A program made the translations under genes and the position numbers. From Paraglaciecola sp. T6c (lineage in GTDB: Bacteria; Pseudomonadota; Gammaproteobacteria; Enterobacterales; Alteromonadaceae): DNA of 64,000 nt. This document shows positions 53,050 to 62,755 of the stretch, in pieces. Location of the stretch: positions 4,960,001 to 5,024,000 of the forward strand of contig NC_008228.1 in assembly GCF_000014225.1 (NCBI RefSeq). The letters are read 5' to 3'. The notes beneath the pieces are model-generated. The model had not been told where the DNA came from. It saw only the letters and a program-made list of their open reading frames with translations, and did no database searches. How positions within the stretch are numbered: the first letter of the stretch is position 1; the number at the start of each line of letters is the position of its first letter.

Positions 53050-55893
53050 ATGCATAAAATTACTCAAGCCGTAAAGCTAGCGCTTTTAGGCGGCTCAATA
53101 GTTATGACAAACAGCGCGTTGGCACAACAGAGCGACGATGCAGCGAACTCAGTAGAAAAAATCCAAATCACAGGCTCTCGTATTCTTCGTGAAGGCGCTA
53201 TCGCACCTTCACCTGTGACAGTACTTAGCGGCGAAAGTTTGCTAAATACTGGTGCGATGAATATCGGTGAAGCACTAAATGAGCTACCCGCATTAGCAAG
53301 TACTTACTCTTTATCAAACTCAGGTCAATTCATCGGTACCGCCGGTTTGAGCCTTCTTGATTTGCGCGGAATGGGCACTGAACGCACCCTGGTATTGGTC
53401 AATGGCAAGCGCCACGTAGCGAGCAGTGCAGGTACCTCTTCGGTTGATACCAACACCATTCCTACCAGCTGGATTGAGCGCGTTGAAATCATCACAGGCG
53501 GTGCATCAGCGGTTTACGGTGCAGATGCGGTAACGGGTGTGGTTAACTTTATTCTTAAAGACAAGATTGAAGGCTTACAAGTTAGCGCGACCAAAGGCTA
53601 TGCTGACAACCACGATTACAGCAACGACAAGTATTCATTCTCTTACGGCACCAACTTCAATGATGATCGCGGTAATATCGCCTTCTCAGTGGAGCACAGC
53701 AGCCAAGAAAGCTTGAACGCCCTGGATAACCCATGGACATCTACTTCTTTCCGCAATCTAGCTAACACCGCGCAAAATGATGACAATAGAGATTCTTTAG
53801 ATGTCCCTGACGATATCTACACACCTAATGCGGGTATCTATGCGTTAAGCAATGCTGGTACCTTTGCCATTGGCGATGATTACTATTCATTTAACCCTAA
53901 TGGTTCAGTACGCGACGTATACCTAGGTGATAACGTAGACGGCATAGCATGTGAAAACTGTGATTTTATTAATTTGAATCAGTTCAGCGAGCTTCAGCCT
54001 GAGTTTGACCGCACCAACTATAACCTTAAATTGAGCTACGACGTAACCGACAACATCCGTGGTTATGTTGAAGGTAAGTACGCACGTACTCGCTCGACTA
54101 ATGTTGGTCAGCCTGCGTTTTTCTTCTTTGAAAGCGAGGCAGATGCCATCACTATCCAAAACGATAACCCGTATGCAGGAGATGACTTGCTAGCCCTTAT
54201 GGGTGCAAATAATCTGACTAAAATTACTATCGACCGGATGTTGACTGATGTTGGCCGTCGTACAGAAGATGACGAACGTGAAACCACTGCGTTTGTGGCT
54301 GGTCTTGAAGGTTACATCAACGATGATTGGGGTTTTGAAACCTACATCACGCGTGGTGAAACCAAGCTTGAGCGTGCCAACAAGAATAACCTTGTACTGG
54401 CCAACTTCTATAATGCTGTAGATGCGGTTGAAGCTGACGACGGCTCAATTGTCTGTCGTGATACGGCAGCTCAAGCAGCAGGCTGTGTGCCATTAAACCT
54501 ACTAGGTGACGGCGCGCCAAGCGAAGCTGCACGTAACTACGTTAACACCACCTCTGTTGGCAACAGCACCATTACGCAAACTGTTGTCGGCGGCTCAGTC
54601 AACAACTCTGGTATATATGAATTACCAGCGGGCTATGTGGGTTTTGCCGCGGGTATTGAATACCGCAAAGAAGAAAGCGAAATTGAAGAGCCAGACAACG
54701 CTGAAGGTACGTTCTTCAACGTATTAGGCGAAGATAAAGGCGACTTCGATGTTAAAGAAGCTTACGTAGAGTTTTCAGCGCCTTTGCTAACCGACCTACC
54801 AGGTATTCAAGATCTGAACTTTGAAACCGCACTGCGTATTGCTGACTACAGCACTATCGGTAATGCAAAAAGCTGGAAGCTAGGTCTAGACTGGCAAGTG
54901 TATGAAGACTTACGCGTTCGAGCGACCCACTCCTCAGCCCTACGCGCACCTAACATCAGTGAACTGTACGGTGAAGCGAGCCAAACGTTTTTCAGTATTG
55001 ACGATCCTTGTAAAACGTCTGAGCTAGGTCAATTGGCTGACGCTTCAACGCGCACATCAAACTGTGCCGCTTTAGGCGTGCCGGCTGATTTTGATTCAGA
55101 CTATGACTCAGCCAGAATTGAAGGCGAGCAAGGCGGTAACATTAACCTTCGCGCTGAAGAATCAAAAAGTACTACAGTCGGCGTGGTTTATCAGCCGGCT
55201 TACCTTGAAGGTTTTGTGGCCACCGTTGATTACTGGAAAATTGAATTGACTGACGCTATTTCTTCAGTTGATTCGCAAACCATTCTTGATCGCTGCGTTG
55301 ATAACACGAGCGGCGTCAGCAATGATTACTGCTCGCTTATTACCCGTGATGCAAGTGGTGAAATATCACAAATTAGAAGCTTCTCCCTTAACCTTTCAGG
55401 TCAAGATGCATCGGGTGTGGATTTCGAACTTGGCTATGACTTTGATGCGCTTGGCGGTTCATTCAAAACTAACCTAATTGGTACGTACCTGATTGAGCGT
55501 AAAGAGTATCCGTTCCAAGAAGATACGTCTGATTTTGTTGAATATGCTGGTACTGCAGGTGAATCAGAGTGGCAAGGTATGTTAAGCATGAGCTACATGG
55601 TTGATGCATGGCAAGCTGGTATCAAAACCCGTTATCTAGAGCGTGTGAGCATCTATGACAACCAAGAGCTCGCGGTTAACCCTAACCGTAGCTCCTTGAT
55701 GGAATATGGCTCGTACGCGATTTCAGATGTCACTGTAGGCTACGCATTTGAAAACGGTATATCACTGACTGTTGGCGTAGACAACGTATTCAACCGTGAC
55801 CTTCCATTTGGAACGACTGGCACAGGCGAAAAGACTGGTGCATATGAAAACATCGGTCGCTTCGGTTACATAACACTGTCATACGCGATGTAA
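53050..55893 (+). CDS. TonB-dependent receptor
   Basis: A 947-residue outer-membrane receptor from the ATG at 53050, with AGGGA 5 bases upstream; an ATG at 52948 would add 34 residues ahead of the signal peptide. The signal HKITQAVKLALLGGSIVMTNSALAQQ is followed by a TonB-box-like VEKIQITGSRI and a plug with LDLRGMGTERTLVLVNGKR and ERVEIITGGASAVYGADAVTGVVNFILK. The barrel ends GRFGYITLSYAM. It resembles carbohydrate-type receptors of Alteromonadales. The ligand is unknown; cell-wall fragments would fit the locus. Confidence 0.92.
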   Translation: MHKITQAVKLALLGGSIVMTNSALAQQSDDAANSVEKIQITGSRILREGAIAPSPVTVLSGESLLNTGAMNIGEALNELPALASTYSLSNSGQFIGTAGLSLLDLRGMGTERTLVLVNGKRHVASSAGTSSVDTNTIPTSWIERVEIITGGASAVYGADAVTGVVNFILKDKIEGLQVSATKGYADNHDYSNDKYSFSYGTNFNDDRGNIAFSVEHSSQESLNALDNPWTSTSFRNLANTAQNDDNRDSLDVPDDIYTPNAGIYALSNAGTFAIGDDYYSFNPNGSVRDVYLGDNVDGIACENCDFINLNQFSELQPEFDRTNYNLKLSYDVTDNIRGYVEGKYARTRSTNVGQPAFFFFESEADAITIQNDNPYAGDDLLALMGANNLTKITIDRMLTDVGRRTEDDERETTAFVAGLEGYINDDWGFETYITRGETKLERANKNNLVLANFYNAVDAVEADDGSIVCRDTAAQAAGCVPLNLLGDGAPSEAARNYVNTTSVGNSTITQTVVGGSVNNSGIYELPAGYVGFAAGIEYRKEESEIEEPDNAEGTFFNVLGEDKGDFDVKEAYVEFSAPLLTDLPGIQDLNFETALRIADYSTIGNAKSWKLGLDWQVYEDLRVRATHSSALRAPNISELYGEASQTFFSIDDPCKTSELGQLADASTRTSNCAALGVPADFDSDYDSARIEGEQGGNINLRAEESKSTTVGVVYQPAYLEGFVATVDYWKIELTDAISSVDSQTILDRCVDNTSGVSNDYCSLITRDASGEISQIRSFSLNLSGQDASGVDFELGYDFDALGGSFKTNLIGTYLIERKEYPFQEDTSDFVEYAGTAGESEWQGMLSMSYMVDAWQAGIKTRYLERVSIYDNQELAVNPNRSSLMEYGSYAISDVTVGYAFENGISLTVGVDNVFNRDLPFGTTGTGEKTGAYENIGRFGYITLSYAM

Positions 55894-56020
55894 CATCTAT
55901 ATTGATTACTTTCGTTGCAGTTGCTTTTATCAAGGGCGGTTTTAGTAGCCTAAAAGCATTATTCGGTAGAAGCACTACTCGGTACAAACGGTATTGAGTA
56001 ACGCGAAAGTCACCTAACAA

Positions 56021-56042
56021 AAAGGCCTCAATTGAGGCCTTT
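56021..56042. terminator. bidirectional intrinsic terminator
   Basis: The palindrome AAAGGCCTCAATTGAGGCCT with T's on both strands lies between the receptor (plus) and the PepSY-like gene (minus). It serves both. Confidence 0.9.
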
Positions 56043-56065
56043 TTTATAAATTCAAACTTAAATAT

Positions 56066-56584
56066 TTACGAACCAAATATCACCACAAGCAAAGCAAACA
56101 AAAAACCACCTGCCGCTATTTTCATTCCGTTTTTGAACAACTTCGCTTTTGGCATAAACATCAAAAAAGCGGAGACGACAAAAAACAGCAACACCACACC
56201 AAAGGTAATGTTTAAAATAAACAAAGGGCTGTTTGTAGTAGCCTTGTGCAGACTCACAAGTTTGGCTAGTACCTTGGGATAATCTTTTTTAGTGACAACC
56301 GCCTCACCCGTGGCTTTTTGATAGGCGCCGTAGTTAAAACGAATTTCTTGTTCATCCTCAGCCTGAATTTTAAACCCTTTCAGATGAAGAGCCTTTTCTA
56401 GCGCCTTAGAGCTCAGTTGAGTGTCTAGTTCATGCACCGTGGTGTATTCGTATTTCAGTAAATCTGTGCTACGAAATATGAGCAATATTCCACTGACTGC
56501 ATACACCGCCATAATACCCGCAAGGAAAAACCCCAACCATCTATGATACTGTCTAAAGGTATTGTGAAACTTTGCTGATGCCAT
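56066..56584 (-). CDS. PepSY-associated membrane protein
   Basis: A 172-residue protein with a first helix region FRQYHRWLGFFLAGIMAVYAVSGILLIF, a periplasmic PepSY-like segment (about 40-115), and two C-terminal helices. The RxxHRWLG start matches PepSY_TM proteins, often iron-reductase-like and found next to TonB-dependent receptors. Function unclear. It has its own gene unit: it is not contiguous with the namZ operon, whose end is 162 bases upstream. Confidence 0.8.
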   Translation of the reverse strand: MASAKFHNTFRQYHRWLGFFLAGIMAVYAVSGILLIFRSTDLLKYEYTTVHELDTQLSSKALEKALHLKGFKIQAEDEQEIRFNYGAYQKATGEAVVTKKDYPKVLAKLVSLHKATTNSPLFILNITFGVVLLFFVVSAFLMFMPKAKLFKNGMKIAAGGFLFALLVVIFGS

Positions 56585-56746
56585 ACTGCCCTCTGTTATG
56601 TGTGAACGTTATATCGTGCTTTAAGTGAAAAAAGCTGTATTTAACCACAGAGATTTAGATATGTCTGATGTCTTTACCTAAGTTTGCTCTTGAGTCGAGC
56701 AGACACGAAGCACAGTTGCTTACTTGAGCGCTAATGAATAAATATA

Positions 56747-57922
56747 TTAAGGGTAGAGCAAGTAGGGCTGACGTTGTTCTTTGAAGTTGGCCAATCCTGC
56801 TTGCCAACTTCGTTTAATTTCAGCAGCGCTTTGGCCTGCTTCTATGGCGTTACGCAGTGAATCTGTACCGGCTAACTTATCCATAAAATCAGCTCGCTCA
56901 AATAAGTGCATACCACGGCTAGAAAATTGCTGCTGCGCCCCCACCAGCCAGGTTAAATTAAGGCCTCGCTCAGGGCTTTCTTGCAAATCTATCCCCTGTA
57001 AAGCCTTACCTTCTAACTTGGGGTGCAGCGCGCTACCAGGGCGCGATTCTGGGCTGAACGCAAATTCGCCTAACTCAATATCGTCAAACCCTAACACCTG
57101 AAATGGAAAGTCAGTACCGCGGCCGACACTAATAGGCGTAGCCTCGAAAAAACACAGACTTGGGTATAAACCAATCGCTTGGTCATTGGGTAAATTCGGG
57201 CTCGGGGCTACAGGTAGTGAGTAGTGCATATAACGGGAGTAATTAGCGACTGGAATGGCGACCAAATCAAGCGATTGCGCTTGGTTTATCCAGCCTTCGC
57301 CTTTGATCATACGTGCGAGTTCAGCTACCGTCATACCATGTAGAACGGGGATAGGATGCATGCCCACAAACGAGCGGTATTTAGGCTCGAGTATTGGCCC
57401 ATCGACGAAACGCCCATTAGGGTTGGGGCGGTCTAGTACCATAAACTGAATACCGGCCTCTGCTGCGGCTTCCATCATGTAGTGCATCGAACTGATGTAA
57501 GTATAAAAACGCACGCCCACGTCTTGAATATCAAATATCACCACATCAAGTTGTTGCAACATTTCCACTGGCGGCTTTTTAAATTTGCCGTAGATAGAAG
57601 TGATAGGAATGCCAGTTTTTGCATCTATTTCGCTGCTGACGTGCGCTCCTGCATCATGATCACCACGAAAACCGTGCTCAGGCGCGAAGATTCGCGCGAC
57701 GTTGACTGACTCATCAAGCAAATAATCCGCTAAGTGCCTGTTGCCCACCATGGAGGTTTGATTTACCACTAAGCCGACACGTTTACCTTTTAGTTGCGGC
57801 AGATATGCTTCTGAGCGCTGGGCAGCAACTTTGATGGCCTCAGAACTACCCTTTTCTACCTGAGAAGAAGTTACACATGCACTTAGCAATAAGGTAAATA
57901 GCGCTAAGTAGATGAGCTTCAT
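56747..57922 (-). CDS. namZ: DUF1343 exo-beta-N-acetylmuramidase (NamZ/YbbC), lipoprotein
   Basis: A 391-residue lipoprotein with signal [17 protein letters not shown] and Cys 16. The DUF1343 domain shows [36 protein letters not shown] and a VLDRPNPNG motif. B. subtilis NamZ (YbbC) of this family removes MurNAc from non-reducing ends of peptidoglycan. Together with NagZ it would degrade glycan chains to free GlcNAc and MurNAc. It overlaps murQ by 4 bases (ATGA), so the two are translationally coupled. It is the last gene of a six-gene operon. Confidence 0.9.
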   Translation of the reverse strand: MKLIYLALFTLLLSACVTSSQVEKGSSEAIKVAAQRSEAYLPQLKGKRVGLVVNQTSMVGNRHLADYLLDESVNVARIFAPEHGFRGDHDAGAHVSSEIDAKTGIPITSIYGKFKKPPVEMLQQLDVVIFDIQDVGVRFYTYISSMHYMMEAAAEAGIQFMVLDRPNPNGRFVDGPILEPKYRSFVGMHPIPVLHGMTVAELARMIKGEGWINQAQSLDLVAIPVANYSRYMHYSLPVAPSPNLPNDQAIGLYPSLCFFEATPISVGRGTDFPFQVLGFDDIELGEFAFSPESRPGSALHPKLEGKALQGIDLQESPERGLNLTWLVGAQQQFSSRGMHLFERADFMDKLAGTDSLRNAIEAGQSAAEIKRSWQAGLANFKEQRQPYLLYP

Positions 57923-58842
57923 GACTCACCTTGCGACATGGCATGGCGCAAAAAACCCTGCTTCTGAGCAAGTTTTTCGCGAGCCTGTTGCACATCAACA
58001 CCTGTAAGTATCATTAAAATCGCCACTTTGACTTCTTTATTCGCGTGATCAAGGGCTTCATATGCGGTTTGCTCTTCGCAGTCAGTAGCTTGCATCACAA
58101 TACGTACCGCTCGTGCATACAACTTTTGATTACTGGCGTTAAGATCCACCATTAGGTTTTGATAAGTCTTACCAATGCGGATCATGCTGGCCGTGCTAAG
58201 CATATTTAGTATGAGTTTCTGGGCAGTGCCTGATTTTAAGCGTGTAGAGCCGGTCAGGACTTCAGGACCCACTTGGGCACAAATATCAATATCTGCTATC
58301 TGACCGATGACAGAGTTGGGACTGCAATTTACTGCAATAGTTGTTGCTTTACACTGCTTGGCGTACTCTAAACCTGCAGCCACATAAGGCGTACGGCCAC
58401 TGGCAGCAATACCCACCAATGTATCTTTATCACTAAAATTAAGGGCTTTTAAGTCAGCTACGCCCATTGCTCGGTCATCTTCTGCACCTTCAACGGCGTG
58501 TATCACTGCTTTTTCGCCTCCCGCGATCAAGCCGATAACCATCCCCTCTGGCACGCTAAAGGTTGGCATACACTCTACCGCATCGAGTATGCCTAAGCGC
58601 CCGCTCGTACCGGCGCCCATATAAACCAAACGACCACCTCGGTTAAAGCTTGATACAATAGCTTCCACTCCAGAGGTAATATCCGCCATTGCTGCGCTCA
58701 CCGCAGCAGCAACTTTATGATCTTCCTGATTGATTTTTTCTAAAATCGCTAGAGTGGGCAAAGTGTCTATGTCGAGCGTATCTATGTTGCGCCCTTCAGA
58801 AGCGATGCTATTTAATTCACTGAGCAAATTTACTTGAGTCAT
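57919..58842 (-). CDS. murQ: N-acetylmuramic acid 6-phosphate etherase MurQ
   Basis: A 307-residue SIS-domain enzyme of normal length. Hallmarks are [22 protein letters not shown] (catalytic Glu region), [15 protein letters not shown] and [28 protein letters not shown]. It splits the lactyl ether of MurNAc-6-P to give GlcNAc-6-P and D-lactate, the committed step of MurNAc use. It lies 17 bases downstream of the kinase gene and overlaps namZ. In an organism without a PTS MurNAc transporter, its substrate would come from a cytosolic kinase, as the upstream gene suggests. Confidence 0.96.
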   Translation of the reverse strand: MTQVNLLSELNSIASEGRNIDTLDIDTLPTLAILEKINQEDHKVAAAVSAAMADITSGVEAIVSSFNRGGRLVYMGAGTSGRLGILDAVECMPTFSVPEGMVIGLIAGGEKAVIHAVEGAEDDRAMGVADLKALNFSDKDTLVGIAASGRTPYVAAGLEYAKQCKATTIAVNCSPNSVIGQIADIDICAQVGPEVLTGSTRLKSGTAQKLILNMLSTASMIRIGKTYQNLMVDLNASNQKLYARAVRIVMQATDCEEQTAYEALDHANKEVKVAILMILTGVDVQQAREKLAQKQGFLRHAMSQGES

Positions 58843-58859
58843 AAATTGATTACGTTCGG

Positions 58860-59747
58860 TTAGTTAGTGGATGAAGGCGAGCACAATTGCTTTGCCAACA
58901 AACAAGCGCCATCAAGAGAGTTTCCCTTACTTGGCACAATTAAATTGCGATAAGTCGCACTTAGCAGTCCTTGGCTCGGTTCAGCCAGACCACCCATGAG
59001 CACCAAGGGTAAATCACTTGAGCCGCAGGTACGCTTGATTAATTTTTCGATCATGGTGGCATGGGCAGTGAGTACTTCTAACGCCACCACACACTCTTCT
59101 TTTAGGTTGAAAACATGTGGCGCAAGCGCTGCGAAATCAGCTGGTTTCGCCATCGCTAACCATTGCAAGATTGAATGGCGACTGTAACCAATTTGGCTGG
59201 CCACAAACAAACTTAACGTGCTTTTTGCTACCCCATTCAAGTCCATTTCCAACAGCAACTTTTGAACCGCTAAGTAGCCAAGTTTCGCACCGCCACCTTC
59301 ATCACCGATACAAAAGCCCCACCCGCCTATCATCTTTTCGTTGCGGTTATGATCCATACGCATACCAACCGACCCTGTCCCGAGTGCTACAACAGCCACT
59401 GGATGGCCAGCATTAGCGCCGTACAAGGAGGTCTTGGCATCAGACACCACACTTAATTTGGCAAATTTGAAGGCTAAATCTCGCTCTAATTTAACCACCA
59501 AGGATTTATCCCCGGCACCGGCGACACCAAACACAGCCGATACCTGCTCGGCGCTGCAGTCCGCCTGCTCTAATAATTGCCTGCAAGCATCTGTAATACT
59601 GGCTAACGCCAAGGAGTAATCATTACTCAGAGACGTTGCCCCAGCATTCACTTGCCACTGCATTGAGGTTTGTAAGTCAACGAGCCGGGCAACCGTTTTT
59701 GTGCCCCCGCCGTCTAAGCCAAGTATGAATTGAATTGAATGGTTCAT
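58860..59747 (-). CDS. BadF/BadG-type amino sugar kinase, probable MurNAc/GlcNAc kinase
   Basis: A 295-residue kinase from the ATG at 59747; the frame goes on to 59924 but those 59 residues overlap the symporter gene and are unlikely. It begins [16 protein letters not shown] (phosphate-1 loop), with [11 protein letters not shown] and [17 protein letters not shown] later, the BadF/NagK-type ATPase pattern. Known relatives include human NAGK and Clostridium MurK, which phosphorylates MurNAc and GlcNAc. Position between symporter and murQ makes MurNAc kinase the best reading. Its ATG overlaps the symporter stop (ATGA). Confidence 0.85.
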   Translation of the reverse strand: MNHSIQFILGLDGGGTKTVARLVDLQTSMQWQVNAGATSLSNDYSLALASITDACRQLLEQADCSAEQVSAVFGVAGAGDKSLVVKLERDLAFKFAKLSVVSDAKTSLYGANAGHPVAVVALGTGSVGMRMDHNRNEKMIGGWGFCIGDEGGGAKLGYLAVQKLLLEMDLNGVAKSTLSLFVASQIGYSRHSILQWLAMAKPADFAALAPHVFNLKEECVVALEVLTAHATMIEKLIKRTCGSSDLPLVLMGGLAEPSQGLLSATYRNLIVPSKGNSLDGACLLAKQLCSPSSTN

Positions 59748-61324
59748 GCTTCCTGTCCCTGAAATTGCGATTCGCTGCTGCCTTTGCCTGATAAACACAC
59801 TAGGCTTGCGACCAATGTGGCGATACAAAGTTGCCAAGTAAATCCAATGTGCACTATCCAGTCTTGTGGTAAGTACAGCGTCATAATATAAGGCTGAAAT
59901 AAAAGCGTCGTCATAAAACCGCAAATGAGCGCCGCTAACACGCTTTGAGGGCTACCGCGCTTAGTGAAGATGGCGGTGAAATACACACCTAATAAGCCAC
60001 TGTACGAGAACACCATGACACCCAAAGCAAACTGTAAAAGTGGTGTGTCAGTATATTGTTGCCAATAAAAGCATAAGCAGGCCATAGCGCCTAGTGCTGC
60101 AGCCACCAACCCCATAGCCACGCGCCCAGCGCTGACAAAATGCATGTCACTGTGGCGATTACCTTTCTTCTTTTGCCAAGGTGCGTAAATATCTTGCACC
60201 AACACTGACGCCATAGAATTCAACCCTGAATTAAGTGTCGATAGCGCTGCAGCAATGATGCCAACGGTTACTAACGCTTTCACGCCAGCAGGAATATGAT
60301 TGAGTACGTAGTACATGAAAATAGTGACTGGCTCACCTTCAAAGGTCGGTAAAACCTCGCCTGCAGCACCGCTATGCATTAAATCTGGGCGCTGGTAATA
60401 AACATATAGCAACAAGCCAATAACAATGAAAAGCAGCATGATCGGAATCACCATAACAATGGAATACAGCATGGCTTTACTGCCTTCTTTGGCATTTTTA
60501 CACGTTAGCACGCGCTGGGTCATGTCTTGGTCAAGACCAAATGCGGCGATATTTAGCAACACAAAACCAGTAAACACTGACCAGATGTTAAACACGCCCG
60601 AGGGGCTGAAATCCCAATCAAATTTGAATAACGCCAGCTTCGATGCTTGACCAGCTCCTGGCTCGGCAAGCACCGCCATGATGCTGGACATATCACTGGG
60701 GATCGCCGCCAGCAAACAATAAATAACCGCTACCGCTGCCCCCACATACACGCAACACTGAATTACATCACTGTATATCACTGTTTTGATGCCACCATAC
60801 ACTGTGTACATCAGACCTGCGACTGTCAAAATACAAGTTGCAGCCACTACATGTGATGCTTCAATGTCGGCAAATAAAATCATCGATACGGCAATCGCTG
60901 CCATGTACAAACGAGCCCCGCTCGCGAATATACGGCCACATAAATACATCAAACCTGCTTGTTTCTTCGCTGTGGGGCCAAAGCGTACTTCAAGCAGTTC
61001 GTATACGGTGTACACATTAAATTTATAAAACTTAGGAATAAGAAAAGTGGCAACAAAGAACGCCGCCACAAACGCGCCTAAGTTAGTCGCTAAATAAGAC
61101 AAATCACCGCGGTAACCCTGGTCGGGGCCGCCTAAAAAAGTGGCTGCAGATTGCGAAGTGGCGAGCACAGATATGGCCACCGCCCATACAGGCATAGTGT
61201 TACCACCACGAAAGTAATCTTGGCTGTTTGCTGAGCGGCGATTAAAAAACCAACCTGAGCCCAGTAGCAACAAGCCATAAGCAACAAAAACTAACCAATC
61301 TAAACCAGAATACTGTGCGCTCAT
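59744..61324 (-). CDS. SSS-family sodium:solute symporter, probable amino-sugar importer
   Basis: A 526-residue protein with about 14 helices. The SSS pattern is clear: RRSANSQDYFRGGNTMPVWAVAISVLATSQSAATFLG at the start and GIIAAALSTLNSGLNSMASVLVQDIY in helix 8, the sodium-site region. Relatives move sialic acid, sugars or proline with sodium. Coupling to an amino-sugar kinase and MurQ suggests MurNAc (or GlcNAc) import, in place of the PTS permease MurP. It is the third gene of the operon, 6 bases after the NlpC/P60 gene. Confidence 0.85.
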   Translation of the reverse strand: MSAQYSGLDWLVFVAYGLLLLGSGWFFNRRSANSQDYFRGGNTMPVWAVAISVLATSQSAATFLGGPDQGYRGDLSYLATNLGAFVAAFFVATFLIPKFYKFNVYTVYELLEVRFGPTAKKQAGLMYLCGRIFASGARLYMAAIAVSMILFADIEASHVVAATCILTVAGLMYTVYGGIKTVIYSDVIQCCVYVGAAVAVIYCLLAAIPSDMSSIMAVLAEPGAGQASKLALFKFDWDFSPSGVFNIWSVFTGFVLLNIAAFGLDQDMTQRVLTCKNAKEGSKAMLYSIVMVIPIMLLFIVIGLLLYVYYQRPDLMHSGAAGEVLPTFEGEPVTIFMYYVLNHIPAGVKALVTVGIIAAALSTLNSGLNSMASVLVQDIYAPWQKKKGNRHSDMHFVSAGRVAMGLVAAALGAMACLCFYWQQYTDTPLLQFALGVMVFSYSGLLGVYFTAIFTKRGSPQSVLAALICGFMTTLLFQPYIMTLYLPQDWIVHIGFTWQLCIATLVASLVCLSGKGSSESQFQGQEA

Positions 61325-61330
61325 TAATGC

Positions 61331-62743
61331 TTACCGTATACGCTTAATGTTATAGAGACGATCCACATAACTGTTTTTCTCCGACAAGCGAAGGGGTAAC
61401 AAAGGCGTGACGGACACACCGTTTAAGGTGCCTTTGTAGAGCTTTTTATGCTCATCAAAATACGCCAAGCCTTTTACGTCATGGATCACAAACGGCTGGC
61501 CCTGTTCATCGCCTAAATAGAGCATCACGTGGCCAGGAATATAAAGTAAGTCACCTATTTCTAAATCTTCAATGGCCGCTAGTTTATCTGCCATAGGAGA
61601 TTGCTTGGAAAACCGGTTATCAATACCGAAGTCTGTTCCACCCTGATCACCAGAGTTGCGTGGCATTAAAATGCCGAACGAGCGGTAAATTTCTCCCACA
61701 AACCCTGTGCAGTCACGGCCGTTATAATCATGCCCCCAACCATAACGTTCACCTAAAAACTTGAAGGCTTGACGAATAACGTTCGCTTTGGTGTATGCCA
61801 TGTACCCCAAATGCACGTCTTGGCTTCGCCCGATAAGGGCTTTTTGTAAGCTCAACTTCCCTTGCGGTGTACGAGTGGGTAACCAAACCACGTAATTGGC
61901 ATAAGGGTTTTGGGCGTATAATGCGGTTGGCACTTCATTTTCGCTAACTAAAGGCAAACGTACACTCATGTCCAGTTGTTGCTCAGACACTGCTGGCATG
62001 TCAGGCACGTATTGAGTGAACACCTTGGCTCCGGTAATCACAACGAAATCGCTTTCATCTTTAAATTCAGCAACTTGCTGTTTAGTACCAAGGGCAAAAT
62101 TTTCGACTCTTGTCCAAGCGAGGTAATTAAACCCTTGCACCAATGCCCACTGCTTATCTTTGCTGTAGGTTAGGATCGCAACTGCGTCCCCTGGAAACAA
62201 AGCGCTTTCTTGAAAACGGTCAAGGTCCACATCCATCCCTGAGTTCAGCACTCTATCATCGGTTGGAAAGGTACGCAGTGCTGCGCGCTTTACCATTAAG
62301 CCAAATCCCACTTTGTGACCATTCGGTGCTGAAGCAAAAGTCATATTGTCTTGATAAAGCTCATAATCTTGAGCACTTAACTGGCGTCCACCAACAAAAT
62401 AGCGCGCACTTTTGGGCACTTTGCTGATGCTGTGAATTTTCGCTGTGAGTTGTTTGTCAGTAAGTGAATCTGGACTACTGAGGGGATCGCTAACAAAACG
62501 GTTATGCTCAATTAACCCTTGGTTATGCGCATTGATCTGTTCTTGGGTCATGACTAGCTGTTCAGGACTTTTTAGCTTCTGCACCCAGTGATCAGGGTGC
62601 AACTGAACTTGTGTTACATTCATCACATCAGTTCCCCAGTTCTTTTGCAGGTCTTTGGTAGGATGCTGTAGAGCACTGGCAGGCAATGCAGTCGCACTTA
62701 AAGCGCATGCCAGTAACAGCCCGATTGATAAAATACGTTTCAT
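61331..62743 (-). CDS. exported NlpC/P60 (C40) peptidase with SH3-like domain
   Basis: A 470-residue secreted protein with signal LLLACALSATALPASA. The N part (about 30-130) is the helical cap common in this subgroup, the middle (about 140-300) has SH3-like repeats, and the C-terminal NlpC/P60 domain (about 315-465) has Cys 345 in NGRDCTGFVGEIYRSFG, His 405 in PGHVMLYLGDE and a third residue His 421. This architecture resembles YkfC-type enzymes that cut gamma-D-Glu-diamino acid bonds in cell-wall peptides. It is 12 bases downstream of the DUF819 gene. Confidence 0.9.
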   Translation of the reverse strand: MKRILSIGLLLACALSATALPASALQHPTKDLQKNWGTDVMNVTQVQLHPDHWVQKLKSPEQLVMTQEQINAHNQGLIEHNRFVSDPLSSPDSLTDKQLTAKIHSISKVPKSARYFVGGRQLSAQDYELYQDNMTFASAPNGHKVGFGLMVKRAALRTFPTDDRVLNSGMDVDLDRFQESALFPGDAVAILTYSKDKQWALVQGFNYLAWTRVENFALGTKQQVAEFKDESDFVVITGAKVFTQYVPDMPAVSEQQLDMSVRLPLVSENEVPTALYAQNPYANYVVWLPTRTPQGKLSLQKALIGRSQDVHLGYMAYTKANVIRQAFKFLGERYGWGHDYNGRDCTGFVGEIYRSFGILMPRNSGDQGGTDFGIDNRFSKQSPMADKLAAIEDLEIGDLLYIPGHVMLYLGDEQGQPFVIHDVKGLAYFDEHKKLYKGTLNGVSVTPLLPLRLSEKNSYVDRLYNIKRIR

Positions 62744-62755
62744 ATTGTTCTCCGT

